The translations under genes and the position numbers were made by a program. Shown here piece by piece: positions 1 through 9,666 of a DNA stretch of 64,000 nt. Source of the DNA: Aphodosoma sp045631465 (GTDB lineage: Bacteria; Bacteroidota; Bacteroidia; Bacteroidales; Paludibacteraceae); NCBI GenBank assembly GCA_045631465.1, contig JAZQUV010000005.1:1-64000 (forward strand), read 5' to 3'. The first letter of the stretch is position 1; the number at the start of each line of letters is the position of its first letter. Under the pieces are notes generated by a model that was not told the origin of the DNA, searched no databases, and was given only the letters and a program-made list of their open reading frames with translations.

Positions 1-1
1 T

Positions 2-481
2 TATCTTTTTTGCGGTTTCAAACTCACAGAAAAGAGTCATGATAAATTCTATAAGGATATTTGGGAATTGTTTCAACGAATACGTGTGTTGATGTCATAT
101 GGGTGCGTAGGTTATGTGATGAGACATGAAGATTATCATAAGTATGAAATTTCAAATCTTTACATTCAGATAGCCAGATGGTGTAATCAGCAACAATTTT
201 ATAAAAAAATGTCATTTTGGGAATTTGCTTATCGAAACCAATCTTATTGGGAAGAAAATACATTGAAAATAAAGGATAGGCCAGCACTAAAATCTTTTCA
301 AGAATTTGAGGAGGATTTGAAAAATGGTTATTACGGGAATGGAGATGGACAAGTTAAGATGTGTCTTCCCCTTCAAACGGTAATGAAAACTTTAGAAAGA
401 TTTCCCCAACATAGGGAGGAACTTTTAGATATGTTTAATTATAAAATGGTTAACTTAATTAACCCTAAATTGTGGGAATAA
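2..481 (+). CDS. C-terminal part of an unidentified gene, cut by window start
   Basis: The reading frame is open from base 2 to the TAA at 479-481, so the start codon lies outside the window and only about 159 C-terminal residues are seen. I do not recognise the product with confidence. A Cys near the beginning (FCGF), then segments such as CVGYVMRHEDY, YIQIARWCNQQ and FYKKMSFWEF, remind me of the C-terminal part of some radical SAM-like proteins, but no Cx3Cx2C motif is present in the visible part. It ends 5 bases before the dptF start codon, so it is probably the preceding gene of the dpt operon. It is as AT-rich as that operon. It does not resemble DndE or any other Dnd protein I know. Confidence 0.6.
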   Translation, partial: YLFCGFKLTEKSHDKFYKDIWELFQRIRVLMSYGCVGYVMRHEDYHKYEISNLYIQIARWCNQQQFYKKMSFWEFAYRNQSYWEENTLKIKDRPALKSFQEFEEDLKNGYYGNGDGQVKMCLPLQTVMKTLERFPQHREELLDMFNYKMVNLINPKLWE

Positions 482-486
482 ACATT

Positions 487-2148
487 ATGGTTACATCACG
501 GTTAAAAGAAGCATTTCTCCATTTGAGTCAACATTCTGTTGACTCTGTTCAGAATGGTAAATCATTTACAGAATGGGATGAATACATGCACGTTGATAGG
601 CCCATTGAGAATAAATTATACGAGAAGATGGACGCTATTGATGTTGCAGGCGGTGGAATTGTTCTTCTTGTTGGAAGTGCAGGTGATGGAAAATCTCATC
701 TATTAAGCCGTATTAGGCAAATGTCAGATTGGGGAGATAGTTGTTTTTATAACGATGCTACAGCAAGTAGTTCTCCAAAGAAAACAGCAATAGACACTTT
801 AAAAGAAGCACTTGTGGATTTTAAAGATATAAATCTTTATAATACCCAAAGTAAGTTGGTTCTTGCTATAAATCTTGGAAAATTAAATGCTTTGATAGAA
901 GATGAAGAGTTTAAGTCGGAATATAAAGAGATTGTAAATGCGACTCGGCCAATATTTGATGACGATGATACAACACCTCCTATTGAAACAGATAGGGTGA
1001 AGGTTGTTATGTTTGTTAATCAGCAAATATTTGAATTTTATACAGATGACAATCATCAAACTGTTGAGTCACAATTTTTGTCTGCCATTATGGATAAGAT
1101 TGTATCAAAGGATAATAATCCGTTTTATCAAGCATATAATGCGGATATTTTAAACGGAATAAGTCCTAAAGACCCACTTATTCTTAATTATCAACTATTA
1201 TCAATACCTGAAGTTCGGAATAGTATTGTAAAGATGATAATTGAGGCAATAGTATGTTTTAAGATAATTATAACTCCTCGTGAATTTTTAGATTTTATAT
1301 ATTCAATAATGGTATATCCTCATGAATATAAGGAGAAAAATGATTTTTATGAGGCATTATTGCCTACTTTGTTATATTCTGGAAGTGAAAATTTAATTCA
1401 AAAAGCACTAAGTAAATTAGACCCTCTAAAGAAGAGTAGTACAAATCATGATAAGCAATTGTCTGTGTTATTTACATCATATTCAATACCTGAAAATTAT
1501 TTTAACGAAAAACAACTTAAGGTACTTCCAAAGCAGTTAATAGAGCGCACGAATGATTTTTATGCTAATAATGGTCGTGATATAGAAAGAACAACCAAGT
1601 TTATTTTTAGATTAAAACATCTTTTGGATTATCATACAGAAAATGAGATATATACATCTTATATTGAAATATTGAAGGGTATCTACAAGAAAGATATTCG
1701 TAAAATGCAAGAAATATATAAAATTGTTACTAATGCAATTCCAAGACATTATGGATTATATTATGGTAAATCAAATATGATTCCTTTGAATATACAAGGA
1801 GGTAATTATCGTTTGTTTGCTAATTTGCAGTTACATCCAGAGAAGATTAATCCATTTTACTCAGAGGAAGAACATAATGATTTTTTATTGAGGTTTGATA
1901 TGTTATGGAAATTTCAAGATTCAGATATTAAATTAAGAATGGATTATCAATTATATTCGTATGTCTATGAACTTAATCTTGGTAGGCTATCTCTTTCTTA
2001 TGAAAATGAAAAAAATCTTGCGTTTAGTAGATTTGTTAGGCAACTTATTGAAAAGTGTGATTGTGAGCACGAGATAACTATTGTTACTGCATATAATCAA
2101 GAAATGAAATTAAGTGAATCTGCATTTGGAAATATAGAATTATCATGA
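487..2148 (+). CDS. dptF: DNA phosphorothioation-dependent restriction protein DptF
   Basis: P-loop ATPase of the DptFGH complex, which restricts DNA lacking phosphorothioate marks in hosts carrying Dnd modification genes. The N-terminus has the family pattern: an LSQHSVDSVQNG segment, then EYMHVDRPIE, then a Walker A loop GSAGDGKSH at about residues 63-71 of this start. The length (553 aa) fits the family. I chose ATG 487 because it gives the family-like start MVTSRLKEAF; an in-frame GTG at 472 would overlap the upstream gene. It overlaps dptG by 4 bases (ATGA), implying translational coupling. Function is assigned by sequence resemblance and by the dptF-dptG-dptH order; both are strong. Base composition is clearly more AT-rich than the core genes at 14-35 kb, as expected of a transferred defence cassette. 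Confidence 0.88.
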   Translation: MVTSRLKEAFLHLSQHSVDSVQNGKSFTEWDEYMHVDRPIENKLYEKMDAIDVAGGGIVLLVGSAGDGKSHLLSRIRQMSDWGDSCFYNDATASSSPKKTAIDTLKEALVDFKDINLYNTQSKLVLAINLGKLNALIEDEEFKSEYKEIVNATRPIFDDDDTTPPIETDRVKVVMFVNQQIFEFYTDDNHQTVESQFLSAIMDKIVSKDNNPFYQAYNADILNGISPKDPLILNYQLLSIPEVRNSIVKMIIEAIVCFKIIITPREFLDFIYSIMVYPHEYKEKNDFYEALLPTLLYSGSENLIQKALSKLDPLKKSSTNHDKQLSVLFTSYSIPENYFNEKQLKVLPKQLIERTNDFYANNGRDIERTTKFIFRLKHLLDYHTENEIYTSYIEILKGIYKKDIRKMQEIYKIVTNAIPRHYGLYYGKSNMIPLNIQGGNYRLFANLQLHPEKINPFYSEEEHNDFLLRFDMLWKFQDSDIKLRMDYQLYSYVYELNLGRLSLSYENEKNLAFSRFVRQLIEKCDCEHEITIVTAYNQEMKLSESAFGNIELS

Positions 2149-3578
2149 AAATAGATATCGAAGCATATAATATTAATTATCATCAAGGAGGTAAGTTTAT
2201 TGATAAGTTTCAAGAAGGAATCAAATTAATACCATTTGATTCGAGAAATGCCTCTGCGTTTGATAAGAATTGTAGTTTGCATGGAACTACAGGAGAATTT
2301 TTTCGTTTATGGGCAAATGATGGAACAAAAAGTATTGAGAATTTTATAGATTCTGTTGAAGTTCCTGTTAAGAATTATCTTATTAATTCTAAAGAGATGC
2401 CTAATTTTCAGGTGAATGAATTTGTACGTATGATGAGGGATATTATGGTAGTTAATGGGAATTTAAATGTAATGAATACGAATTTTTTGAAGTATTTGCC
2501 ATTAGTGCCTAATGATGAGAATATTACGTCAAAAGAAAAGACTATGTATAAAGCTGGTCAAAAAAAGCTATCTAACTATGTATATTCAATGTTGTCGTTT
2601 GATGTGAATTATCCTAATATTGGTACATCGAAAGATTTGTTTTCTAAAATATTAGAGGAGGCGTTATCTTCTTCTATTGTATATCAAGAAGAACGAGTGA
2701 AGGGTGAATATTATATTTTTAAATACATAAGAGAATCTTTCGATAGTGATTTTCGATGGTTAATGTCACAAGAAGAGACTGTAAAGGTAAAATATCTGCA
2801 TTTATTTTTATATTTTTACGCATGTTATTCTGTAACACAAGCAATTGTTAGTATTAATTCAAAAAGTAAATTTGAAACAAATTCACCAAGTCCATTTTTC
2901 TTTATATTGTCAAGTGAAAAAGCATCTGTAAATCATGATGCAATAGCAAGGGGGTGGAGCAATATTATTACATCAAATTCTCTTGATAGACTTTATGGTA
3001 AATTGCAGGCTCTTGATATAACTAATTGTGTTCTAGGGAAAAATGTTGGGTTATATTATGATGTAATTAAAAAATTAAATGAAACATCATTTGATGACAA
3101 TAAAGATTTATGTGTAGAATTAATAAAGTTATATCAGTCGGAGAAAAGAGCTGTTCTTGAGGGGCGAGCTAGTGAAAAATATATATTAGAAACTTTTGAT
3201 GAAATTGAAACAGAAGTTAGTTCATACGAAGATTTTTATCAAAAGTTAGAAAAATTATGTATTGGTTTACAGTCTCCTAGTTATACTACTAGAATGCGTA
3301 AGAAAGTTATTGATCTTTTGAGTGTTCGTTTTCTTCAAAATAGAAAAAGAAGTGGTTATGTACTTACTTTAGATAACGAAATGCTTACATTTTTAATTGC
3401 TTTAGTTACAAAAAGTAAGAAAACAAAATTAGAGGATATGTATAAGCAATTTAATAGTTATGGCATTTACTTTAACCGAGGAAGTAGACTTGCCATTGAG
3501 GGATATTTGTTGAAGTTAAATCTTTTAGATAGGAAAAGTGATTCCGGAGAAGCGCAATATGTCAAAGTTGTTTTATAA
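2145..3578 (+). CDS. dptG: DNA phosphorothioation-dependent restriction protein DptG
   Basis: Middle subunit of the DptFGH restriction complex, 477 aa. There is no obvious catalytic motif; known DptG proteins are also poorly characterised and of similar length (about 450 aa). The identity rests on its position between dptF and dptH, its size, and the ATGA overlap with dptF. The C-terminal part (from about residue 400: FLIALVTKSKKTKLEDMY, then a short segment with RLAIEGYLLKLNLL) looks like a small helical, winged-helix-like domain; that is my impression only. Its last 20 bases overlap the start of dptH. Confidence 0.82.
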   Translation: MKIDIEAYNINYHQGGKFIDKFQEGIKLIPFDSRNASAFDKNCSLHGTTGEFFRLWANDGTKSIENFIDSVEVPVKNYLINSKEMPNFQVNEFVRMMRDIMVVNGNLNVMNTNFLKYLPLVPNDENITSKEKTMYKAGQKKLSNYVYSMLSFDVNYPNIGTSKDLFSKILEEALSSSIVYQEERVKGEYYIFKYIRESFDSDFRWLMSQEETVKVKYLHLFLYFYACYSVTQAIVSINSKSKFETNSPSPFFFILSSEKASVNHDAIARGWSNIITSNSLDRLYGKLQALDITNCVLGKNVGLYYDVIKKLNETSFDDNKDLCVELIKLYQSEKRAVLEGRASEKYILETFDEIETEVSSYEDFYQKLEKLCIGLQSPSYTTRMRKKVIDLLSVRFLQNRKRSGYVLTLDNEMLTFLIALVTKSKKTKLEDMYKQFNSYGIYFNRGSRLAIEGYLLKLNLLDRKSDSGEAQYVKVVL

Positions 3579-6500
3579 TTATATAGTTAAGGAGCTTTTG
3601 CTTGGTTATTTCAAAAAGAATCCATTGCAAAAAGGAAGTCGATACTTCATGATTATTGAAAATGAAGACCAGCGTAATAATTTAATGGAAGCCATTAAAG
3701 AGGTTTGTGAGGATATTATAATTTCGGGTATTTATCAAGGCAATAATTCACATGTTTCGGAAGAGACATATAGTACTCATGTTATAAAACCTTCTGTAGA
3801 TAGTCCTTCAATTATTATAGGTTACGATAAGACTTCGACAGAAGATTATCTTACAACTATAAGAAATTCAGTTGGGCTTTTAGGTAATAAGTATGAAAAT
3901 TATGGCGTGATCTATATTCTTTCGGATAGTATTCTTTCTTCAATTATTACCGCATGTCAAGACTTGCAAACCTTAGGAGGACCTCTTCATTCTAATTATA
4001 TAATTGCAGATATAAAAGAGAAAGCAGAGCGCAAAATTACAAAAGATTTGGAACATTTTTATCTTGAAAAGCATCTTGATAAAATGTCAAATTATATAGC
4101 TGATGGAACTTGCAATCTCTTTGATTTTAAGTATGCATTGAGTGCACTTGAGGATTCTACATTGCAAGGACATTATAATGAATTAGATTTTTTCAATGAT
4201 AAAGCCGTGTATGATAATACATTTAAACCATCTAATATTGAGATGCAAAAGCGTGTAGGTAAAAATCATGAGATTTATCAGAAAGTTTCTGCTATTATGA
4301 ATGATGATGAAGATGTAGATGTAGATAAGTTTAAAATGTTAGAGAAGTTTCTTGATGAAAAATTATCTAAAAGGATACTTAAAGATGAATCTTGGAAAAC
4401 TATAGATTTACAAGAATTTTTAGATAGTATTGAAAGAAAAAGTATTACCGCTAATCTTGAACTAATTAATATTGAACTTCCATCTGAGGGATTGATGTCT
4501 TCTTTTGTAAAATACACAAAAGGAAACACAAAGAAAAAATCAACATCTTACATCATAATTTGTGATTCTACAGGTAACACAACAACAGAAGAGGTTAAAA
4601 TAACTTTTAATAAGGAGATTAAGATTACGTCATCTGAAAATTGTAAAGTACAAGGATCTGTTCTTAATGTAAAAGTAGGAGATGCTTTAGTAAAACAAAA
4701 GGTTGGTTTAAATGATAATTATCATGAATTTTATCTACTTAAATTACCATGTGATAACACTTTTTTTAAAGATATTAAACAATCTTTTTCTATTAATAAA
4801 AAAGGCGATATTGTAGTTGCGGTTTCTGAAGAAGTTGACTCGTTAACATTTGGAAATGGTTCTAATATACTTTCTATGCCATTTGATAAAAAAGTAATGT
4901 GGGCAGAAGATGTGCGATTAGACGTTTCTGTAATTTCAGATGAGGATATTGATCAAATTGATTTTATAGTTGATTTTGGATCTAAGCAGATTAAAGTTAT
5001 ATTAAAATTGAATGATGCGAAACCAATACCACCAGCAAAACCAGGAACGATAGAAGGGTCGTATATAGATGGAAAAGTTATAGTTGATGATCAACCGCGT
5101 GCTGTTTATGAATTTTGGAAGAAATATCTTAATTGGGAGCAAACTTTTATTGAAAATAGATGTTCTTATATAGTTGAAGCATTTAATCAACTTACAGAAA
5201 GTAATGATTTGCATTGTGATAATCTTGATCTTCCTGATAAAGTACAAATGGCATTAAATAATTTGTATGAATATTATAGCCAAAATCAGACTGTACCATC
5301 TTTGTGTTCAATGAATGATGAATTACGAGACCTTTTAAAAGTTTATTGGGAATCGATTGTAGATACAATAAACGGAATACCTAATAGTCGTTGTATGACT
5401 AAGGAAGAGTATTCTTTGACCAAACTAGGATTGGTTTCTACATGGGAAAAAACTTATTTGTCTCCATTTCATCCAATTTTGGTGGCATATACTTTAGAAT
5501 ATTATAGTCAGTACGATAAGAAAGAAGATTCTACTTTTGCAAAGAAACTTTTATCTCCTTTCTATTTGTTGCCATATATATATGTAAATAGTCAAGCATT
5601 AAGACCATATACAGACAAAAATTTATCAGATATTAGAAATTGGTTGTGCTATGAAGGTGTGAATAGTAAACCTCAAGAACGAACAAATGATATTACAACA
5701 AAAATGGTATGGACAAAAATGAAAGCGTTTATTAACCATTTTAAATATTTGTTCCAAGATAAAGATTGTCCGATTATTATTAGTACGATTGGGTTTGCTG
5801 ATGATACGAATGTAATTAAAGGATTGTTAGAATTTATTAGAAAGGAGTATCTGAATGGTGTTCAAAAAATAGAACTTCATGAGTATGTTGAAAACTTAAT
5901 GGAGGAAACTTTTTTCGAAAAGCTGAATAGACTTGATTCGATAGATGCTATTTCGCGTGAATTAGAGTCAAATGATATAAAGTTAGAAATAAAAGGAGAA
6001 TATACAAGTCAGGAGATAATACATCAGTTATTTACACGTGTGTCATTCTATAAGCATAAGCTTGATTCAAATAATGAGAAAATAGGATATTCTCATATTG
6101 CTTTTTATCAAATGACAACAGATTCAGGATTTATATGTCAAGCAACTAAAGAATTGCGTAATGAATTATCGTTTAATGGTTTGATTTCAATCCCTTCAAC
6201 AATTAACAAATCGGGGGCTTATATTATTGGATATGGTACTGCGGGACAAAAAAAATCTCAAAGTTTTATATATCCAATGACTTCAGCTTTGAATACATTG
6301 TATGCTAATGAGCAACAAGAGGGTAGTAATATGTTTAGTATTGATGCTTGTGTTGCAAAAAAGTATAAATTTAACAAGTTAGATTTATTAAATTCTATTT
6401 ATGATAATGCTAATTGGGTGACTTTTATTAACCCTGAAGTGGATATAAATTTCTTTTATAATCAAGATTTATATATCGTTCATTATACAGATCAGTATAC

Positions 6501-8763
6501 AATTAATGCTAAATATGATAGTATTACAGTGACTAAGCATGTTGACCAATATGAAAATATGCTTCGTAAATCGTATGAAAAATATGCTTTGTCTGAAGTG
6601 CGATTTCAGCATTTTAATCAAACGATGATGAATTATTTTAATTGTCTTAATGGCAATTGGATGCTCAATATTGTGAATAAGACAGAGGATCAGATTCGAG
6701 AAAAGATGAGTATTGTGGCCGCTAGTATCGTAATGTTGCATTTTATGAAACGAAATGTAGGTGTTCTTTGGATACCTATTTCGTTGGATGAAATACTCCG
6801 AGTTACTGGTTCTATTGGGTTACCTCAAGATTATATTTTTTCTAAAAAAACTCTTGGTGTAAAAGGTGCAATGTCTGATGATTTATTGATGATGGGTCTT
6901 GATACATATGATGAAACAGGTCTTAAATTGTATTTATATCCAGTAGAGGTTAAGTTTTCGAAAAATAATTCGATGGCGGACAAGGGTAGTAAACAAGTAA
7001 GTCAAACATTTATTCAATTTAAAAAACATTTATTTGGAGAGTCTAATTTCACAAAAAATATCTATCGAACTTTTTTTGCATCACAATTTTTGACTAATGC
7101 TGAAAAATTAAATGCCAATAAGTTGCTTTCTGATAGTGAATATGCAGAAATAGAAAAATATAGATATGATTTACTTAATTTACAATATTCGTTAAATGAG
7201 AATTTGCCTATTAAAGAAATGGGCAATGCTGCTATTGTCTCTTTTTTTAGTCATTCGTCTCATAGTTTGAAAACATCACTCGTTGATAACGTGCCAGTTT
7301 GTGAAGTTCATTTTTCAGAAAAAGAGTGTTTTCAATTTGTGGCAGAACCAACTAGTGAACATCTTGATTTTCTTAAGAAAGGTGATATTATTATTGATAA
7401 TGAAATAAAAGATATAATAGATAATTCTATTGAGTTGATAGATTTAGAAGAAGAGCAGTTAGCCGAATTAACCGATATAGTAGATGATGATGTTGCAGAT
7501 ATCTCTGAAAATAACACTCAAGCGGTTAAAAATGAGGAAATAGTTTTGATTGAGCAACAAATGGTAGATTTGACAGATGATAAAGTAGAGAAACCGATAT
7601 CTCATAAGATTAAAATTACAGTTGGTCATACTCAATCAGGGAATCGTGAAGTCGTATTTGAACCAAATAATACTAAGATGGTTTCACATCCAAATATGGG
7701 TATTATTGGTACTATGGGTACTGGTAAAACTCAGTTTGCACGTTCTGTTATTGCTCAGTTGTCAAAAGAGGGAGTACATAATGTAGGAGGTAATCATGTT
7801 GGTATACTAGTATTTGATTATAAGGGAGATTACAAAGATAAGGAATTTCTTGATGCAGTAGGAGGTACAGCTTATAAGTTTAATTATCCATTTAATCCAT
7901 TAAAATTGGTTGTAAATGATGAAGTGGTAGGAATGAATTTACCTGCTATTACAGCGGATAGAATAGCTGATTCTTTTGCTAAGGCATATGGGTTAGGATT
8001 AAAACAGCAAAGTAATATTAAACAAGTGATTATTGAAACATATAATGATGCAGGTATTACTAAAGATTCGTCAACATGGAATAATCCTGTACCTACAATG
8101 GAGCAAGTAATTGATAAGTATTTTGCGATGTATGATGCAAATGATAAGGCTTTTGCTTTATTTGATAAGTTGCGAGATTATACTATTTTTACCTCTGATA
8201 ATAGTAGTTGTGTTTCTCTTTTTGAATGGCTTAATAGTGTGAGAGTTATTGATTTGACTCTTTATCCAGATGATACAAAGAAAGTAATTGTATCGTTGAT
8301 TCTTGATCTATTTTATGCAGAAATGCGACAGTTGGGTGGTAGTGCGCAGATAGATGGATTCCGAGAACTTCGAGCTATGATTATGGTGGATGAAGCACAT
8401 CAATTTTTAAAGAAAGATTTTAATTCTTTTCGTAGTATTATTAGTGAGGGTCGCATGTTTGGAGTTGGTATGATTCTTTCAACTCAGAATGTAAGTGACT
8501 TCAAAACTTCAAAGGAAGACTATTCGCAGTTCATCTTGAGTTGGGTTATACACCATGTAAACTCTATCAGCAAAGCAGAGATTGCAAATATATTTGGAGC
8601 TAGTGACCCTAATGGTGAACGTTATATGGATTTCATTAATAAAGCCAAGCTGTTCGAAAGTGTTTGTAAAATAGGCACAAGAGTAGAAGGGATTAGGGAT
8701 TTGCCATTTTTTGAACTAATGAAAATAGATGAAAGATTTAATTCTTTAATGAGTGATATTTAA
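3559..8763 (+). CDS. dptH: DNA phosphorothioation-dependent restriction protein DptH (HerA/FtsK-type ATPase)
   Basis: Large motor subunit of the Dpt restriction complex, 1734 aa from ATG 3559 (an in-frame GTG at 3538 would add seven residues; ATG with the upstream purine run ggagaag is preferred). The last about 380 residues form a HerA/FtsK-like ATPase: Walker A GTMGTGKTQ at about residue 1384, an ILVFDYKGDY segment, Walker B MIMVDEAHQF with Asp at about 1611, and STQN soon after. Upstream, MMGLD (Asp about 1115) followed by PVEVKFSK (Glu about 1130, Lys about 1132) has the spacing of a PD-(D/E)xK nuclease core. A hairpin terminator follows at 8799. DptH size and architecture match the family; the nuclease motif is my reading. 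Confidence 0.88.
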   Translation: MSKLFYNYIVKELLLGYFKKNPLQKGSRYFMIIENEDQRNNLMEAIKEVCEDIIISGIYQGNNSHVSEETYSTHVIKPSVDSPSIIIGYDKTSTEDYLTTIRNSVGLLGNKYENYGVIYILSDSILSSIITACQDLQTLGGPLHSNYIIADIKEKAERKITKDLEHFYLEKHLDKMSNYIADGTCNLFDFKYALSALEDSTLQGHYNELDFFNDKAVYDNTFKPSNIEMQKRVGKNHEIYQKVSAIMNDDEDVDVDKFKMLEKFLDEKLSKRILKDESWKTIDLQEFLDSIERKSITANLELINIELPSEGLMSSFVKYTKGNTKKKSTSYIIICDSTGNTTTEEVKITFNKEIKITSSENCKVQGSVLNVKVGDALVKQKVGLNDNYHEFYLLKLPCDNTFFKDIKQSFSINKKGDIVVAVSEEVDSLTFGNGSNILSMPFDKKVMWAEDVRLDVSVISDEDIDQIDFIVDFGSKQIKVILKLNDAKPIPPAKPGTIEGSYIDGKVIVDDQPRAVYEFWKKYLNWEQTFIENRCSYIVEAFNQLTESNDLHCDNLDLPDKVQMALNNLYEYYSQNQTVPSLCSMNDELRDLLKVYWESIVDTINGIPNSRCMTKEEYSLTKLGLVSTWEKTYLSPFHPILVAYTLEYYSQYDKKEDSTFAKKLLSPFYLLPYIYVNSQALRPYTDKNLSDIRNWLCYEGVNSKPQERTNDITTKMVWTKMKAFINHFKYLFQDKDCPIIISTIGFADDTNVIKGLLEFIRKEYLNGVQKIELHEYVENLMEETFFEKLNRLDSIDAISRELESNDIKLEIKGEYTSQEIIHQLFTRVSFYKHKLDSNNEKIGYSHIAFYQMTTDSGFICQATKELRNELSFNGLISIPSTINKSGAYIIGYGTAGQKKSQSFIYPMTSALNTLYANEQQEGSNMFSIDACVAKKYKFNKLDLLNSIYDNANWVTFINPEVDINFFYNQDLYIVHYTDQYTINAKYDSITVTKHVDQYENMLRKSYEKYALSEVRFQHFNQTMMNYFNCLNGNWMLNIVNKTEDQIREKMSIVAASIVMLHFMKRNVGVLWIPISLDEILRVTGSIGLPQDYIFSKKTLGVKGAMSDDLLMMGLDTYDETGLKLYLYPVEVKFSKNNSMADKGSKQVSQTFIQFKKHLFGESNFTKNIYRTFFASQFLTNAEKLNANKLLSDSEYAEIEKYRYDLLNLQYSLNENLPIKEMGNAAIVSFFSHSSHSLKTSLVDNVPVCEVHFSEKECFQFVAEPTSEHLDFLKKGDIIIDNEIKDIIDNSIELIDLEEEQLAELTDIVDDDVADISENNTQAVKNEEIVLIEQQMVDLTDDKVEKPISHKIKITVGHTQSGNREVVFEPNNTKMVSHPNMGIIGTMGTGKTQFARSVIAQLSKEGVHNVGGNHVGILVFDYKGDYKDKEFLDAVGGTAYKFNYPFNPLKLVVNDEVVGMNLPAITADRIADSFAKAYGLGLKQQSNIKQVIIETYNDAGITKDSSTWNNPVPTMEQVIDKYFAMYDANDKAFALFDKLRDYTIFTSDNSSCVSLFEWLNSVRVIDLTLYPDDTKKVIVSLILDLFYAEMRQLGGSAQIDGFRELRAMIMVDEAHQFLKKDFNSFRSIISEGRMFGVGMILSTQNVSDFKTSKEDYSQFILSWVIHHVNSISKAEIANIFGASDPNGERYMDFINKAKLFESVCKIGTRVEGIRDLPFFELMKIDERFNSLMSDI

Positions 8764-8798
8764 ATGAGTTATTTTTGTATCTTAAGGAATGATATATG

Positions 8799-8836
8799 AA
8801 AACGCCTCTCAGTCGTGTGGATTGAGGGACGTTTTT
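8799..8836 (+). terminator. Rho-independent terminator of the dpt operon
   Basis: The arms aaaacg-cctctca and ttgaggga-cgtttt form a stem with one mismatch and one G-U pair, followed by a T run. It lies 35 bases after the dptH stop. Confidence 0.7.
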
Positions 8837-8899
8837 GTGTGACTTTGTTGAGGCTGGGAGGCATTGGATGTTTTTTTCGTTTATTCAAAAAAAAAGTGG

Positions 8900-8907
8900 T
8901 ATCTTTG
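8900..8907 (+). promoter_or_regulatory. Bacteroidetes -7 box (TATCTTTG)
   Basis: TATCTTTG fits the Bacteroidetes TAnnTTTG consensus, 47-54 bases before the first ATG of the kinase-like gene (8954). No clear -33 TTTG is seen. It places a transcription start near 8913 and favours translation starting at 8954 rather than 9004. Confidence 0.6.
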
Positions 8908-8953
8908 TGGGTGATTAAGAGTGATACTAATTATTAATGTCTAAAAAAACTAT

Positions 8954-9184
8954 ATGACTATGGAAAATAAACCATTAGGCATACCTAATCAAAATTACGA
9001 AGTATGGAAAAAGATTGTAGAGCTACGCAAGACTTACTTGCAGGGGCAAGAGCCGTCATCGCGAGAGGATATGTTGGCGGAAATCAAATCAGCGGAGAAG
9101 GAATACTGCGACCAAAAGTTGCAACCTCTGATGAAGACCGAGAAAGACAAGAAGCTGCTGTTGAGACTTGGGCGAGAGAGTTAG
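8954..9184 (+). other. 5' reading frame upstream of and overlapping the kinase-like gene
   Basis: A 76-codon frame beginning ATG 8954 (second ATG 8960) with a promoter upstream. The first about 22 residues (MTMENKPLGIPNQNYEVWKK) look like the natural N-terminus of the kinase-like protein encoded in the -1 frame from about 9004. The rest, read in this frame, is charged low-information sequence that ends at 9184 and is probably an artefact of reading past the frame change. A run of five A residues (9007-9011) sits where the frames would join. Either a 1-base deletion or a -1 ribosomal slip would fuse the two frames. Confidence 0.35.
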
Positions 9185-9645
9185 GCGTGTGGCACGATGA
9201 GGCTACGGAGGAGCTGGAGGCGATGTGTGGCGAACGAATTGCTAATGGGTCGGAGGCTTTTGTGTTTTTCGGAGATGAGCAAACGGTGATAAAGGCTAGG
9301 GATATCTATGGCTATGATTGCTTGGATGAGGCGTTGGTGTCGATGGAGCTGCATAATGCGTTGTTCCCTTATACGGCAATGAGAATCACTGGTTTTGGTC
9401 GCAGTGAAGGGGATTTTACGGTTATATTTGAGCAGAAGTATATCAAGGGGGCAAAGTTTGCGCCTTCGGATTTGATTGCTCGGTTTATGAAAACGGTATT
9501 TGATGCGGAGAAAGATGATAGCGTTTTGGGTGGTAATTCGTATGAGAATGATGAGTTGCTATTGCAAGATTTGAAACCGGCTAATGTGTTGCTGGGCTGT
9601 GATGGTGGGTTGTATGTGATTGATGGTGATTTTTATATTAAATGA
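9004..9645 (+). CDS. small protein-kinase-like protein (polyvalent kinase type)
   Basis: 213 aa from ATG 9004. It shows a minimal kinase fold signature: ANGSEAFVFF (glycine-loop-like) with VIKA (putative lysine), a helical ELHNALFP segment, LLLQDLKPANVLLGCDGG (HRD-like catalytic loop, D-x-K-x-x-N) and LYVIDGDFY (DFG-like). The N-terminal RATQDLLAGAR and the ETWARELG stretch resemble short kinase-like proteins found on Bacteroides mobile elements ('polyvalent' kinases). The extreme N-terminus is doubtful because a better start lies in another frame at 8954. It is followed by a perfect bidirectional terminator and convergent hipT. Target and role unknown; possibly a toxin or element-maintenance kinase. 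Confidence 0.62.
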   Translation: MEKDCRATQDLLAGARAVIARGYVGGNQISGEGILRPKVATSDEDRERQEAAVETWARELGVWHDEATEELEAMCGERIANGSEAFVFFGDEQTVIKARDIYGYDCLDEALVSMELHNALFPYTAMRITGFGRSEGDFTVIFEQKYIKGAKFAPSDLIARFMKTVFDAEKDDSVLGGNSYENDELLLQDLKPANVLLGCDGGLYVIDGDFYIK

Positions 9646-9666
9646 TTTGTTGGTTGTTTGGGGGAT

